Assembly (NCBI GenBank): GCA_016192845.1
Contig: JACPTI010000010.1
Coordinates: forward strand, 1-64,000
Origin: Acidobacteriota bacterium
GTDB taxonomy: Bacteria; Acidobacteriota; Vicinamibacteria; Vicinamibacterales; UBA2999
DNA length: 64,000 nucleotides
Direction of reading: 5' to 3'
Below the pieces are notes generated by a model, which was given only the letters and a program-made list of their open reading frames with translations, made no database searches and had not been told where the DNA came from. The position numbers were made by a program, and so were the translations under genes. Shown here in pieces: positions 17,014-26,291 of this stretch; the stretch's first letter is position 1, and every line of letters begins with the position of its first letter.

Positions 17014-17865
17014 TTGGCTGAGCACCGCTTCGGCGTCTCGACGCATCTGTTCCACCAGTCGCGGCTGACGGGCGACCACCTCGTGCATATCGCGGCGCAC
17101 GGGTTCGACGCGATCGAGCTGTTTGCGACGCGCTCGCACTTCGACTACCACGACGAGCGGGCGATCACCCGCCTCGGCGAGTGGCTGGCCGACACGCGCC
17201 TCGAGCTGCACTCGATGCACGCGCCGATCTTCGAGGGATTGCGGCGGGGCCAGTGGGTCGGGCCGCTCTCGAACGCCGCTGGCGACGAGAGGCGCCGGGC
17301 GGCGGCCGTGGCCGAGACGCGGGCGGCGCTGGAGATCGCGCCCCGGCTTCCCTACCGCTATCTCGTCCTTCACCTCGGCATGCCGTCGGCGGCGCCGCAG
17401 GCGGCGACGAACAATGACCCTGACGCGGCGCGGCGCAGCCTCGAGGAGACCGTCGCGCGTGCGGCCGACGTCGGCGTCCGCGTGGCGCTGGAAGTGATCC
17501 CCAATCCGCTGTCGAGCCCCGAGGCGCTCGTGCGCCTCATCGAGGAGCAGTTCGAGAGCGTGGACCTCGGTGTCTGCCTCGATTACGGGCACGCGCACCT
17601 GATGGGCGATCTCGGCGAGGCCATCGAGACGGTGTCGGGACACCTGTGGACGACGCATGTGCACGACAATCGGGGGCGCGAGGACGAGCATCTGGTCCCC
17701 TTCGGCGGCACGATCGACTGGGACGGCGCCATGATGGCGACGCAGAAGATCGGCTACGACGGCGTGCTCATGCTGGAGGTCGCCGACACGGGCGATCCGG
17801 TCGAGGTGTTGAAGCGGTCGGCGGCGGCGCGGCAGCGCCTCGAAAAGACGTTCGTCACGTTTTGA
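17014..17865 (+). CDS. Sugar phosphate isomerase/epimerase-like TIM-barrel protein
   Basis: The protein has 283 residues of the AP endonuclease 2/xylose isomerase-like TIM barrel type. Conserved blocks include FDAIELFATRSHFDYHD (written as DAIELF), LHSMHAPIF, LHLGMP, ALEVIPNPLSSP, VCLDYGHAHLMGD and THVHDNRGREDEHLVPFGGTIDW (metal His/Asp/Glu: HVHDN and EHLVPFG). It probably acts on a sugar or polyol with a divalent metal; the substrate is unknown. The TTG start 10 nt after the kinase gene and the shared strand suggest one operon through asnS. Confidence 0.82.
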   Translation: MAEHRFGVSTHLFHQSRLTGDHLVHIAAHGFDAIELFATRSHFDYHDERAITRLGEWLADTRLELHSMHAPIFEGLRRGQWVGPLSNAAGDERRRAAAVAETRAALEIAPRLPYRYLVLHLGMPSAAPQAATNNDPDAARRSLEETVARAADVGVRVALEVIPNPLSSPEALVRLIEEQFESVDLGVCLDYGHAHLMGDLGEAIETVSGHLWTTHVHDNRGREDEHLVPFGGTIDWDGAMMATQKIGYDGVLMLEVADTGDPVEVLKRSAAARQRLEKTFVTF

Positions 17866-17868
17866 GCC

Positions 17869-19161
17869 ATGCGCGCGTACATCGCTGATATCGCCAGGTA
17901 CGAGGGGCAGCAGGTCACGATCCGCGGATGGCTCCACAACCGCCGCTCGAGCGGGAAGATCCACTTCCTCATCGTCCGCGACGGCACGGGGTTCATCCAG
18001 GCGGTGATGTCGAAGGCGGCGGTCGGCGACGAGGCGTTCACGCGCGCCGATCACCTCTCGCAGGAGACGTCGCTGTCGGTGGCCGGCACGGTGCGCGCGG
18101 ACGCGCGCGCCAGGGGCGGCTACGAGATCGACGTCAGCGGCATCGAGGTCCACGGCGAATCGCACGACTACCCGGTCACGCCGAAGGAGCACGGCGTCGA
18201 TTACCTGCTCGATCGCCGGCACCTGTGGATTCGCTCGGAGCGCCAGACGGCCATCCTCCGCGTGCGGCACGAAGTGATCGACGCGGTGCGCGACTTCTTC
18301 AACAGCCGGGGGTTCATCCTCTGCGATACGCCGATCTTCACACCCGCCGCGTGCGAGGGCACGACCACGCTGTTCCCGGTCCAGTACTTCGAAGACACGA
18401 CGGCGTTCCTCACGCAGAGCGGCCAGCTCTACAACGAGGCCAACGCGATGGCGCTCGGGCGCGTCTACTGCTTCGGGCCGACGTTCCGCGCGGAGAAGTC
18501 GAAGACGCGGCGCCATCTCACCGAATTCTGGATGGTGGAGCCGGAGATGGCGTACGCCGACCTCAATGACGTCATCGAGCTGGCCGAAGGGCTCGTCGCG
18601 AGCGTCGTGGCGCGCGTCCTCGAGCGGCGGCGCGCGGAGCTGCAGATCCTCGAGCGCGACACCGCGACGCTCGAGACGATCAGGGTGCCGTTTCCACGGA
18701 TCACCTACGACCAGGCGGCCGAGCTGCTGAAGGACAAGGGACAGCCCTTCCAGTACGGGACGGACCTCGGCGGCGGCGACGAGACGGTGCTCTCAGAGCA
18801 CTTCGATCGACCCGTCTGCATCACGCACTACCCGGCGGCCGTGAAGGCCTTCTACATGAAGACCGATCCGCAGCAGCCCGACAAGGCGCTCTGCGTCGAC
18901 GTGCTCGCGCCGGAAGGCTATGGCGAGATCATCGGCGGCGGCCAGCGGGAGGACGACCTCGAGCGGCTCCAGCGGCGCATCCAGGAGCACCAGCTGCCGC
19001 AGGAGGCGTTCGAGTGGTACCTCGACCTGCGCCGCTACGGCACGGTGCCGCACGGCGGCTTCGGCATGGGGATCGAGCGCTGCGTCTCGTGGATCTGCAA
19101 GCTGGAGCACGTGCGCGAGACGATCCCGTATCCGAGAATGTTGTATCGGTTGTATCCATGA
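17869..19161 (+). CDS. asnS: Asparaginyl-tRNA synthetase
   Basis: The protein has 430 residues, the class IIb normal length. The N-terminal OB-fold anticodon domain ([18 protein letters not shown]) is followed by the catalytic core with motif 2 ([23 protein letters not shown]) and motif 3 ([17 protein letters not shown]). [13 protein letters not shown] and [10 protein letters not shown] are typical of AsnRS rather than AspRS. It charges tRNA-Asn in the cytosol. It starts 3 nt after the stop of the upstream gene, so translational coupling is likely. Confidence 0.96.
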   Translation: MRAYIADIARYEGQQVTIRGWLHNRRSSGKIHFLIVRDGTGFIQAVMSKAAVGDEAFTRADHLSQETSLSVAGTVRADARARGGYEIDVSGIEVHGESHDYPVTPKEHGVDYLLDRRHLWIRSERQTAILRVRHEVIDAVRDFFNSRGFILCDTPIFTPAACEGTTTLFPVQYFEDTTAFLTQSGQLYNEANAMALGRVYCFGPTFRAEKSKTRRHLTEFWMVEPEMAYADLNDVIELAEGLVASVVARVLERRRAELQILERDTATLETIRVPFPRITYDQAAELLKDKGQPFQYGTDLGGGDETVLSEHFDRPVCITHYPAAVKAFYMKTDPQQPDKALCVDVLAPEGYGEIIGGGQREDDLERLQRRIQEHQLPQEAFEWYLDLRRYGTVPHGGFGMGIERCVSWICKLEHVRETIPYPRMLYRLYP

Positions 19162-19181
19162 GGGCACCGATTTCCACCCCC

Positions 19182-19254
19182 ACGGAACACCGAGGCACCG
19201 AGACACCGAGAATAGCTTTTTGGATCCTCGGTGACCCGGTGTCTCGGTGTTTCG
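19182..19254. repeat. Word-iteration palindrome, word CACCGAG / CTCGGTG
   Basis: Left units are ACACCGAGG, CACCGAGA and CACCGAG. The right arm reads CCTCGGTGACCCGGTGTCTCGGTGT, given here as three CTCGGTG-type units. The loop contains CTTTTTGG. It lies between asnS and rimO. The same word forms the two arms bracketing the kinase pseudogene (50098-50125 and 51682-51709). Confidence 0.87.
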
Positions 19255-19270
19255 TCGCGGTGCAGGCTGC

Positions 19271-20692
19271 ATGAAGATTGGCATGATCTCGCTCGGTTGT
19301 CCGAAGAACCTCGTCGACTCCGAGGTCATGCTCGGGCTCGCGCAGCAGGCCGGCCACGAGCTGACGCCCGACGCTGCCGAAGCGGACGTGCTCATCGTCA
19401 ACACGTGCGCGTTCATCGACAGGGCGCGGCAGGAGTCGATCGACGCGATCCTCGAGATGGCCGAGCACAGGAAGCGCGGCACCTGCCGCCGCCTCGTCGT
19501 CGCCGGCTGTCTGGCCGAGCGCTACCGCGACGAGCTGCGCACCGAGATCCCCGACATCGATGCGATCGTCGGCACGGGCGAGGTGCCCCAGGTCGTGGAC
19601 GCGATCGGGATCGGGGATCCGGAATCCGGGATCCGGACTATTCCGCTTCTTCGATCGAACGGTGAACGCGTGAACCTTGAAGCTGTGAACCCCGGATCCC
19701 GAATCCCGGATCCCGGATCCCGGGCCTTACCGACGTACATTTACGACGCCGACACGCCGCGGCTCCTGGCCACCCCGCGCCACTACGCCTACGTGAAGAT
19801 CGCCGAAGGGTGCGACTACAAGTGCGCCTTCTGCATCATCCCGCGGCTCCGCGGCCACTACCGGAGCCGGCCGGCCGAGGAGATTCTGCGCGAAGCCGCG
19901 CAGCTGGCCGGGCGGGGCGTCAAGGAGCTGCTGCTCGTCTCGCAGGACACGACGTTCTACGGAATCGACCGTGGCGAACGTGGGGCGCTCGCGCGGCTGC
20001 TGCGCGCGCTCAACCGGATCGACGGCCTCGAATGGATCCGGCTGCTCTACCTCTACCCGACCACGATCGGCGACGACGTCCTGGACGCGATCGGCGAGAG
20101 CGAAAGGGTGTGCAAGTACATCGACCTTCCGCTGCAGCACGCTTCCGACACGGTGCTCGCGCGGATGAGGCGTCCCGGGACGCGCGCGGCATACGAGCGG
20201 CTGCTCGAGCGGATTCGCACGCGTCTGCCGGGCGTCACGCTCCGGACGACGTTCATCGTCGGCTTCCCGAGGGAAACGGAGCGCGACGTCGATGAACTGC
20301 TGAGTTTCCTCGAGGCCGTCCGGTTCGACCACGTCGGCGTGTTCACCTACTCCCACGAGGAAGGCACCGCGGCCCACGCGCTGCCCGACGATGTACCGGC
20401 GGCGGTCAAGCGCGCCCGTCGGGCGCGCCTGATGCGCGCGCAGAAGCGCATGGTCACGCGCGCCCAGCAGGCGCGCGTCGGCAGCCGCGCGCGCCTGCTG
20501 GTCGACGGCCCCGCAGCCGAGCACGAGCTCGTGCTGCGCGGGCGGCTGGAGGGCCAGGCGCCCGATATCGATCCGCTGGTCTACCTGACCGAGTGCGATC
20601 CGGCCGAGATCGCTCCCGGCACGTTCCTCGACGTCGAGCTCGTCGGACACCGCGAGTACGACCTCGTGGCACGGCCGCTCACGTTGGCGTAA
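19271..20692 (+). CDS. rimO: Ribosomal protein S12 methylthiotransferase RimO, with inserted segment
   Basis: The protein has 473 residues. The N-terminal UPF0004 domain carries cluster cysteines in SLGCPKN, VNTCAF and VAGCLAE. The radical-SAM domain has CDYKCAFC (about residues 178-185), and a TRAM domain lies at the C-terminus. It methylthiolates Asp88 of ribosomal protein S12 using two 4Fe-4S clusters. Between the first two domains, residues about 112-151 (GDPESG...NPGSRIPDPGSR) are an extra Gly/Pro/Arg/Ser-rich loop encoded by an in-frame word palindrome (19605-19725). The ATG start is at the edge of the CACCGAG element; I see no clear ribosome-binding site. Confidence 0.95.
   Translation: MKIGMISLGCPKNLVDSEVMLGLAQQAGHELTPDAAEADVLIVNTCAFIDRARQESIDAILEMAEHRKRGTCRRLVVAGCLAERYRDELRTEIPDIDAIVGTGEVPQVVDAIGIGDPESGIRTIPLLRSNGERVNLEAVNPGSRIPDPGSRALPTYIYDADTPRLLATPRHYAYVKIAEGCDYKCAFCIIPRLRGHYRSRPAEEILREAAQLAGRGVKELLLVSQDTTFYGIDRGERGALARLLRALNRIDGLEWIRLLYLYPTTIGDDVLDAIGESERVCKYIDLPLQHASDTVLARMRRPGTRAAYERLLERIRTRLPGVTLRTTFIVGFPRETERDVDELLSFLEAVRFDHVGVFTYSHEEGTAAHALPDDVPAAVKRARRARLMRAQKRMVTRAQQARVGSRARLLVDGPAAEHELVLRGRLEGQAPDIDPLVYLTECDPAEIAPGTFLDVELVGHREYDLVARPLTLA
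19605..19725. repeat. In-frame word palindrome in rimO, word GGATCCCG / CGGGATCC
   Basis: The left arm reads GGGATCCGGAATCCGGGATCC and the right arm CCCCGGATCCCGAATCCC, CGGATCCCGGATCCCGGG; only short units are cited. About 65 nt of loop separate them. The whole element remains open in the rimO frame and lies between two domains. Confidence 0.82.
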
Positions 20693-20712
20693 CCTCTCGA
20701 ATGTGATAGGCT
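20684..20712 (+). promoter_or_regulatory. Promoter candidate for the rimP-nusA-infB operon
   Basis: A -35-like TTGGCG (20684-20689) and a -10-like TAGGCT (20707-20712) are separated by exactly 17 nt, straddling the rimO stop. Transcription from here would give a leader of about 105 nt before rimP. Confidence 0.45.
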
Positions 20713-20744
20713 TAAGGGTCGTCACCTAGGCGGAGTAGTACTCC

Positions 20745-20773
20745 AAGTGGGCCCGTGCCCACTTTTTTTATTT
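20745..20773 (+). terminator. Rho-independent terminator / possible attenuator in the rimP leader
   Basis: AGTGGGC-ccgt-GCCCACT is followed by TTTTTTT and ATTT. A second small palindrome, GGAGTAGTACTCC, sits just upstream. It may end rimO transcripts, or attenuate the promoter at 20684-20712, since it lies about 30 nt after that start and before rimP. Confidence 0.75.
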
Positions 20774-20782
20774 AGGCGGGGC

Positions 20783-20811
20783 CCCCAACGCGCGGACTTT
20801 GCGCGTTGGGG
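20783..20811. repeat. CCCCAACGCGC palindrome, copy 2
   Basis: CCCCAACGCGC and GCGCGTTGGGG flank a loop of GGACTTT. It lies 13 nt before the rimP start and immediately after the leader terminator. Confidence 0.85.
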
Positions 20812-20823
20812 TGTGTTGAGGGT

Positions 20824-21300
20824 ATGGAGCCGCTGGCGCAGATCCGGGCCATTGCCGCGCGCGTGGCGGCGTCGCGCGGGCTCGACGTCTGGGACGTGCA
20901 GAGCCGCCGCGAGGCGGCGGGGTACGTCGTGCGGGTGATCATCGACCGCCCGGGGCGGGCCGCAACGCCGGAGGAGAGCGTCAGCATCGAGGATTGCGAG
21001 CAGGTCAACCGCGAGATCAGCACGATGCTCGACGTCGAGGACCCGCTCCCCTTCGCCTATACGCTCGAGGTCTCGTCGCCCGGGCTGGACCGCCCGCTGC
21101 GGGATCGCGGCGACTACGAGCGGTTCACGGGGCGGCTGGCGAAAGTCGTGCTCGGTGAGGCGGTGGACAACCAGAAGGCGTTCGAAGGCCGGCTGCGCGG
21201 CGTCGAGGACACGTACGTGCTGCTGGAAGCGTCGAACGGGCGGCTGCACCGGCTGCCCCTCCGTCTGATCACGCGCGGCCGTTTGGAGGTCGAGTTTTAG
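20824..21300 (+). CDS. rimP: Ribosome maturation factor RimP
   Basis: The protein has 158 residues with the two-domain RimP layout. The N-terminal alpha/beta domain (GLDVWDVQS, VRVIIDRPG, VSIEDCEQVNREISTMLD; YTLEVSSPGLDRPL) ends in the family motif SSPGLDRPL. The C-terminal SH3-like domain starts around residue 95 (FTGRLAKVVL). It assists assembly of the 30S subunit. It is the first gene of the conserved rimP-nusA-infB cluster. ATG 20824 matches the family's N-terminus better than the upstream in-frame codon at 20806. Confidence 0.94.
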   Translation: MEPLAQIRAIAARVAASRGLDVWDVQSRREAAGYVVRVIIDRPGRAATPEESVSIEDCEQVNREISTMLDVEDPLPFAYTLEVSSPGLDRPLRDRGDYERFTGRLAKVVLGEAVDNQKAFEGRLRGVEDTYVLLEASNGRLHRLPLRLITRGRLEVEF

Positions 21301-21304
21301 AACG

Positions 21305-21380
21305 CTGTCAGTTGCCAGTTGCCAGTTGTCAGTCGCCGGCAACGTCGATTCTGACAACCGACAACTGACGACCGACACCT
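21305..21380. repeat. Word-iteration palindrome, word CAGTTGC / GACAACTG
   Basis: CAGTTGCCAGTTGCCAGTTGTCAGT, cited as CAGTTGC units, pairs with CTGACAACCGACAACTGACGACC. It fills the rimP-nusA gap and ends 2 nt before the nusA ATG. Confidence 0.85.
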
Positions 21381-21381
21381 G

Positions 21382-22689
21382 ATGCAAGAAGTTATGCAGA
21401 ACCCGTTGATGCAGACCATCGAGGCGCTCGCCAAGGAAAAGGGGATCGAGCCCGAAACGATCATCACGGCGATCGAGGACGCCGTCCTGACCGCGTCGCG
21501 GAAGTACTACAAGACCAACGAGAACCTCAAGACGCGGTTCAACCCGGAGACGGGCCAGGTCGACCTGTTCGCGATCAAGCACATCGTGTCGGACGTGACG
21601 AACCCGGCCACCGAGATCTCGCTGAAGGAGGCGCAGGAGCTCTACGGCGACGAGGCCGAGGTCGACATGGAGATCGAGTTCCCGAAGCGCACCGACGTGC
21701 TCGGCCGGATTGCGGCGCAGACCGCCAAGCAGGTGATCTTCCAGAAGGTCCGCGAGGCCGAGCGGGAAAACATCTTCGCCGAGTACAACCAGCGCGTCGG
21801 CGAGGTGACGAACGGCACGGTGAAGCGGTTCGAGAACGGCGACCTGATCGTCGAGATCGGCCGCGTCGAGTCGGTGCTGCCGCGCAAGGAGCAGTCGCGC
21901 GCCGAGAGCTACACCCCGGGCGAGCGGATCCGCGCCGTCATCAAGGGCGTCAACCGCAGCGCGAAAGGGCCGCAGATCGTGCTGTCGCGCACCGACCCGG
22001 CGCTGCTCATCAAGCTGTTCGAGCAGGAGGTGCCGGAGATCTACGACGGGACGGTCATGATCCGGGGCGCCGTCCGCGAGGCGGGCGACCGCGCGAAGGT
22101 CGCCGTCTACTCGCGCGAGCGCGACGTCGACCCGGTGGGCGCCTGCGTCGGCATGAAGGGGACGCGCGTCCAGGCGATCATCCGCGAGCTCCGCGGCGAG
22201 AAGATCGACATCGTCGAATGGTCGGACGACCCGGTCGCGTTCGTGACCAACGCGCTCAGCCCGGCCAAGGTGCAGCGCGTCTCCATCATCGACGAGAAGG
22301 AGCGCGTGATGGAGGTCGTGGTCGAGGACAAGCAGCTGTCGCTCGCCATCGGCAAGAAGGGGCAGAACGTGCGGCTGGCGGCCAAGCTGACCGGCTGGCG
22401 GATCGACATCAAGAGCGAGGAAGAGAAGCGCAAAGAGGTCGAGGCGCAGTTCGGCGCGCTCGAGATCGGCGAGGGCGCGGACGCGGCCGCCCCGGAGGCG
22501 GAGGCCGCCCCCGCTGAGGCGTCGGCCACGCCGGGCGAACGGACTGAGGCGGCGAGCGCGAACTTGTCCGCCGTAGCCGCCGAGCAGAGCGACGCTGGCG
22601 AGGCGGCGGAGGCAGAAGCGCAGAGTGCGGAGGCGGAAGCGGCCGAGCCAGGCGACGACAGCGAGGCCGCGAAGGCGGAAGAAAACTAG
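21382..22689 (+). CDS. nusA: Transcription termination/antitermination factor NusA
   Basis: The protein has 435 residues. The N-terminal RNA-polymerase-binding domain (about 1-135) is followed by an S1 domain ([21 protein letters not shown]) and two KH domains ([22 protein letters not shown] and [21 protein letters not shown]; cited as GACVGMKG and AIGKKGQNV). The C-terminal 85 residues are a low-complexity Ala/Glu tail instead of the acidic repeats of enterobacteria. It binds RNA polymerase and modulates pausing. The tail's function is unknown. Confidence 0.96.
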   Translation: MQEVMQNPLMQTIEALAKEKGIEPETIITAIEDAVLTASRKYYKTNENLKTRFNPETGQVDLFAIKHIVSDVTNPATEISLKEAQELYGDEAEVDMEIEFPKRTDVLGRIAAQTAKQVIFQKVREAERENIFAEYNQRVGEVTNGTVKRFENGDLIVEIGRVESVLPRKEQSRAESYTPGERIRAVIKGVNRSAKGPQIVLSRTDPALLIKLFEQEVPEIYDGTVMIRGAVREAGDRAKVAVYSRERDVDPVGACVGMKGTRVQAIIRELRGEKIDIVEWSDDPVAFVTNALSPAKVQRVSIIDEKERVMEVVVEDKQLSLAIGKKGQNVRLAAKLTGWRIDIKSEEEKRKEVEAQFGALEIGEGADAAAPEAEAAPAEASATPGERTEAASANLSAVAAEQSDAGEAAEAEAQSAEAEAAEPGDDSEAAKAEEN

Positions 22690-22693
22690 GGCA

Positions 22694-22722
22694 CCCCAAC
22701 GCGCAAACGCCGCGCGCTGGGG
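22694..22722. repeat. CCCCAACGCGC palindrome, copy 3
   Basis: CCCCAACGCGC pairs with GCGCGCTGGGG across a short loop; one G-T change makes a wobble pair. It lies between nusA and infB with the same flanks (GCA before, ACCCCGC after) as copy 1. Confidence 0.82.
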
Positions 22723-22750
22723 ACCCCGCGAGGAAGGCGAAGGGATACAG

Positions 22751-25423
22751 TTGGCAACCGTTCGGATCTACAAGGTCGCGGAGCTGCTCGGCACCACGAG
22801 CCAGGAAGTGCTCGCGCTGCTCAAGCGCGACCACGGCATCGAGCTGAAGAGCGCGTCGAGCACGATCGAGGAGGTCGTCGCCCGCTCCTTCGTCGAGCGG
22901 ATCGCGCGGCAGCGCAACATTGCGCTGCCCGGCGGCGACATGTTCTCGGACGCGCCGGCGCCAGCCCGGGGCGGCAAGAAGGCCGCGCCCGTCCGGAAGG
23001 TCGAGCCGCCGAAGCCGACCACGCCGGTGCTCGGTCCACCGCGGCTCGTCAAGACCGTCAAGCCCGCGGCGCCGCCCCCGCCGCCGGTCGCCGAAGCGCC
23101 GCCCGCGCCCGAGCCTGCCGTCGAGGAGGCCGCGCGCGTGGCGCAGCCGCCCGCAGCGGCTGAAGCGGCGCCCGCGCCGGTTGCAGAAGCGCCGCGAGCC
23201 GCCGAACCGGCGGCCGAAGAGGCGCCGCGCGTCGAGGAGCCGCCCGCCGAGGCGCCGCCGGCGCCCGGCCGCGTCGAAGAGCCAGGGCAGATGCCACAAC
23301 CGGCGCGCCCGCTCACGCCGGCCAAGCGGCCGGTGGCCGGACAGCCGCGCATCGTAAAACCCGCGCCGCGCGCGGCGCCGCCGGGCGCCCGGCCGCGTCC
23401 GGCCGCGACACGTCCGGCGTATCCGCCGCCGCCGCGGCCCACGACCCCGAGCCTGCTGGGCGGTCCGCGGCCGCTCCCGTCGCAGCCGATCCGCCCGACG
23501 ACGCAGCAGGCGCGGCCGGGCATGCCGCCCCCGCGCCCCGCGTTCCCGCAGCGGCCGCCGTTCGGCCAGCAGCGGCCCGGGCAGCGGCCGGTCGCGCCGC
23601 GGCGCGAGCGCCCGTCCGCCCCGGCGGCGACGATCGCCCCCGCCGCGCCGCCGCCCATCACGCGCACGATCACGCTGGCCGAAGGGATGACGGTGAAGGA
23701 TCTGGCGGACAAGCTCGACGTCCGCGTGAAGGACGTGCTCGCCAAGCTGCTGATGAAGCGGATGATGATGACCATCAACAGCACGCTCGACATCGAGACG
23801 GCCCGCGACATCGCGCGCGAGTTCGGCGCCGACATCGAGATGCGCAGCTTCGAGGAGGAGCTCGTCTCGGCCGCCGGCGAGGAGTCGCGGCCGGAGGATG
23901 TCGGTCCGCGCGCCCCGGTCGTCACGGTGATGGGGCACGTCGATCACGGCAAGACGTCGCTGCTCGACGCCATCCGCGAGACGCGCGTCGCCGAGCGCGA
24001 AGCCGGCGGCATCACGCAGCACATCGGCGCCTATCACGTCGACGTGCCCGACGGCCGGAGCGTCGTCTTCCTCGACACGCCGGGCCACGAGGCGTTCACG
24101 CTGATGCGCGCCCGCGGCGCCAAGGTCACCGACGTCGTCGTGCTCGTGGTCGCAGCCGACGACGGCGTGATGCCCCAGACGCGCGAAGCGATCGATCACG
24201 CGCGCGCGGCGAAGGTGCCGATCGTCGTGGCGATCAACAAGATCGACAAGGCGGAGGCGAACCCGGAGAACGTCAAGCGCGAGCTGGCGGAGCTGAACCT
24301 GGTCCCCGAAGAGTGGGGCGGCGACACGGTGATGGTGCCGGTGTCGGCGAAGAAGCGGCAGAACCTCGACCTGCTGCTCGAGATGATCCTGCTCTCGACC
24401 GACATCCTCGAGCTCAAGGCGAATCCGAAGCGGAGCGCGTCGGGCACGGTGCTCGAGTCGAAGCTCGATCGCGGCCGCGGCCCGGTGGCGACCGTGCTCG
24501 TGCAGGACGGCACGCTCCACGTCGGCGACAACTTCATCGCGGGCCCCGTGGTGGGGCGCGTCCGCGCGCTCATCGACGACCGCGGCCGCCCGGTGAAGGC
24601 GGCCGAGCCGTCCACGCCGGTGGAGGTGCTCGGGCTCACGAGCCTGCCGCAGCCCGGCGACCCGTTCCAGACGGTGGCCGACGCGGCGAAGGCGCGCCAG
24701 ATTGCGACGTTCCGCCAGACGCGCGCGAAGGAGGCGGCGCTCGGCGCCAAGGGCGGCCGGCTCACGCTCGAGTCGCTCAAGGAGCAGATCGCGGAAGGCG
24801 GCATCAAGGAGCTGCCGATCATCGTCAAGGCGGACGTCCAGGGGTCGGCGGAAGTGCTCGCCGACACGCTGACGAAGCTGTCGGACGAGAAGGTGAAGAT
24901 CAACATCATCCGCTCGGGGGTCGGCGCGATCAACGAGTCGGACGTGCTCCTCGCCTCCGCGTCGAACGCGATCATCGTCGGGTTCAACGTGCGGCCCGAC
25001 CGCAACGCCGCGGACGTGGCCGAGCGCGAGCAGGTCGACATCCGCCTGCACTCGGTCATCTACAACGTGACCGACGAGATCAAAAAGGGCATGGCGGGCC
25101 TGCTCGAGCCGACGTTCAAGGAAGTGCGGATCGGCACGGCCGAGGTCCGCGAGGTATTCCGGGTGCCGAAGGTCGGCGCGGTCGCCGGCTGCATGGTGAC
25201 CGACGGCCGCATCACGCGCGCCGGCGACACGCAGATCCGGCTGCTGCGCGACAACGTCGTCATCCATGAGGGGAAGATCAGCTCGCTGCGGCGCTTCAAG
25301 GACGACGTCTCCGAGGTGAGGGCGGGCCTCGAGTGCGGGATCGGCCTCGAACGGTTCAACGACATCAAGGTCGGCGACGTGATCGAGGTCTTTGCCATGG
25401 AACGGGTGCCGGTAACGGCCTGA
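22751..25423 (+). CDS. infB: Translation initiation factor IF-2
   Basis: The protein has 890 residues. The N-terminal IF2_N motif ([21 protein letters not shown], cited as VAELLG) is followed by a long Pro/Ala/Arg-rich linker (about 75-310). A second IF2_N-like segment ([19 protein letters not shown]) precedes the GTPase domain: G1 GHVDHGKTS (about 395), G3 DTPGHE, G4 NKID. Domains II-IV follow and end in the fMet-tRNA-binding C-terminal barrel. The start is TTG 22751; the upstream open frame has no family similarity and includes the palindrome. Confidence 0.96.
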   Translation: MATVRIYKVAELLGTTSQEVLALLKRDHGIELKSASSTIEEVVARSFVERIARQRNIALPGGDMFSDAPAPARGGKKAAPVRKVEPPKPTTPVLGPPRLVKTVKPAAPPPPPVAEAPPAPEPAVEEAARVAQPPAAAEAAPAPVAEAPRAAEPAAEEAPRVEEPPAEAPPAPGRVEEPGQMPQPARPLTPAKRPVAGQPRIVKPAPRAAPPGARPRPAATRPAYPPPPRPTTPSLLGGPRPLPSQPIRPTTQQARPGMPPPRPAFPQRPPFGQQRPGQRPVAPRRERPSAPAATIAPAAPPPITRTITLAEGMTVKDLADKLDVRVKDVLAKLLMKRMMMTINSTLDIETARDIAREFGADIEMRSFEEELVSAAGEESRPEDVGPRAPVVTVMGHVDHGKTSLLDAIRETRVAEREAGGITQHIGAYHVDVPDGRSVVFLDTPGHEAFTLMRARGAKVTDVVVLVVAADDGVMPQTREAIDHARAAKVPIVVAINKIDKAEANPENVKRELAELNLVPEEWGGDTVMVPVSAKKRQNLDLLLEMILLSTDILELKANPKRSASGTVLESKLDRGRGPVATVLVQDGTLHVGDNFIAGPVVGRVRALIDDRGRPVKAAEPSTPVEVLGLTSLPQPGDPFQTVADAAKARQIATFRQTRAKEAALGAKGGRLTLESLKEQIAEGGIKELPIIVKADVQGSAEVLADTLTKLSDEKVKINIIRSGVGAINESDVLLASASNAIIVGFNVRPDRNAADVAEREQVDIRLHSVIYNVTDEIKKGMAGLLEPTFKEVRIGTAEVREVFRVPKVGAVAGCMVTDGRITRAGDTQIRLLRDNVVIHEGKISSLRRFKDDVSEVRAGLECGIGLERFNDIKVGDVIEVFAMERVPVTA

Positions 25424-25440
25424 TCGAACCGTGTCGTTCA

Positions 25441-25530
25441 CACTTCTCGGTTCTCGCTTCCCGGTTCGTGTTCGGGGTTCGGTTCTGGGTTCGGGGGAAC
25501 GGAACTCGAACACGAACTGAAAAGCACAAA
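25441..25530. repeat. Word-iteration palindrome, word GGTTCTCG / CGAGAACC-like (GTTCGG)
   Basis: TTCTCGGTTCTCGCTTCCCGGTTCG, GGGGTTCGGTTCTGGGTTCG and GGAACTCGAACACGAACTG form an iterated block with opposing GTTCG and CGAAC units (only short units cited). It sits between infB and the DUF503 gene. Confidence 0.72.
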
Positions 25531-25556
25531 GATAGAAGCGTGAACGATAGATCTCG

Positions 25557-25838
25557 ATGGTGATTGGGTTACTCAGCGTCGAGCTTCACATCCCCTACGC
25601 ACAGTCGCTGAAGGACAAGCGGATGGTGCTGCGGCGGGTGAAGGACCGGCTGCAGAAGTTCAACGTCGCGGTGTCCGAGGTCGAGTACCAGGACGTCTGG
25701 CAGCGCGCGGGGCTGGGTGTCGTGGCGATCTCGACCACGACCGAGCACGTCGAGCGGGAGCTGGCCGCCGCGGCCGACGAGATCGAGCGTGTGGAGCCCG
25801 GCCTGATCACCCGCACGGAGATCGAATTCCTCACGTAG
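25557..25838 (+). CDS. ylxP: DUF503 / YlxP-like protein
   Basis: The protein has 93 residues and carries the family hallmarks LHIPYAQSLKDKRMVLR (cited as SLKDKRMV), FNVAVSEVEYQDVWQRAGLGV and VERELAAAADEI. It is a small ferredoxin-like-fold protein found in rimP-nusA-infB-rbfA clusters of many bacteria, and is suspected to act in ribosome or RNA metabolism. The location here between infB and rbfA is exactly the conserved position. Confidence 0.9.
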   Translation: MVIGLLSVELHIPYAQSLKDKRMVLRRVKDRLQKFNVAVSEVEYQDVWQRAGLGVVAISTTTEHVERELAAAADEIERVEPGLITRTEIEFLT

Positions 25839-25840
25839 GC

Positions 25841-25900
25841 TTTGGGCCTTGGGCGTTGGGCGTTGGCCCGCAGCCCGAAGCCTAGAGCCCGAAGCCAACA
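25841..25900. repeat. Word-iteration palindrome, word TTGGGCG/GGGCTT
   Basis: TTTGGGCCTTGGGCGTTGGGCG, cited as TTGGGCC, TTGGGCG and TTGGGCG, pairs with GCCCGAAGCC, GAGCCCGAAGCCAA. It fills the ylxP-rbfA gap. A related word (GGGCTTT) forms the element at 53191-53275. Confidence 0.8.
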
Positions 25901-25904
25901 CCGT

Positions 25905-26291
25905 ATGGCTCAGGGATACCGGCCAGACCGCGTGGGCGACCAGATCCGCCAGGAGCTGAGCGAGCTGCTGACCCGCGGCGCCGTCCACGATCCCGGCATC
26001 GGGTTCATCACCGTCACGCGCGTGCAGGTCTCGGCCGACCTGCAGCACGCGCGCGTCTTCTACACCACGCTCGGCGATCCGCAGGCCCGGCGCGAAACGG
26101 CGCAGGCCCTCGAGCGCGCCACGCCGTTCCTCCGCCGCCACATCGGCGGTCGGCTCCGCCTCCGCCGCGTCCCCGAGCTCGAGTTCCGGTTCGACGAGTC
26201 GATCGAGCACCAGGACCGCATCGAGCAGATCCTGCGCGACCTCCATGAAGAGGAGCGGCAGCGCGGATCGGAGGACGATGACGACGAGTGA
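25905..26291 (+). CDS. rbfA: Ribosome-binding factor A
   Basis: The protein has 128 residues with the KH-fold RbfA signature: RPDRVGDQIRQELSELL at the N-terminus, VTRVQVSADLQHARVFYT (SADLQHARVF) in the centre, and LRRVPELEFRFDESIEH before an acidic tail. It binds the 30S subunit during 16S maturation. ATG 25905 gives the normal N-terminus. The 3' end overlaps nrnA by 14 nt. Confidence 0.95.
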   Translation: MAQGYRPDRVGDQIRQELSELLTRGAVHDPGIGFITVTRVQVSADLQHARVFYTTLGDPQARRETAQALERATPFLRRHIGGRLRLRRVPELEFRFDESIEHQDRIEQILRDLHEEERQRGSEDDDDE

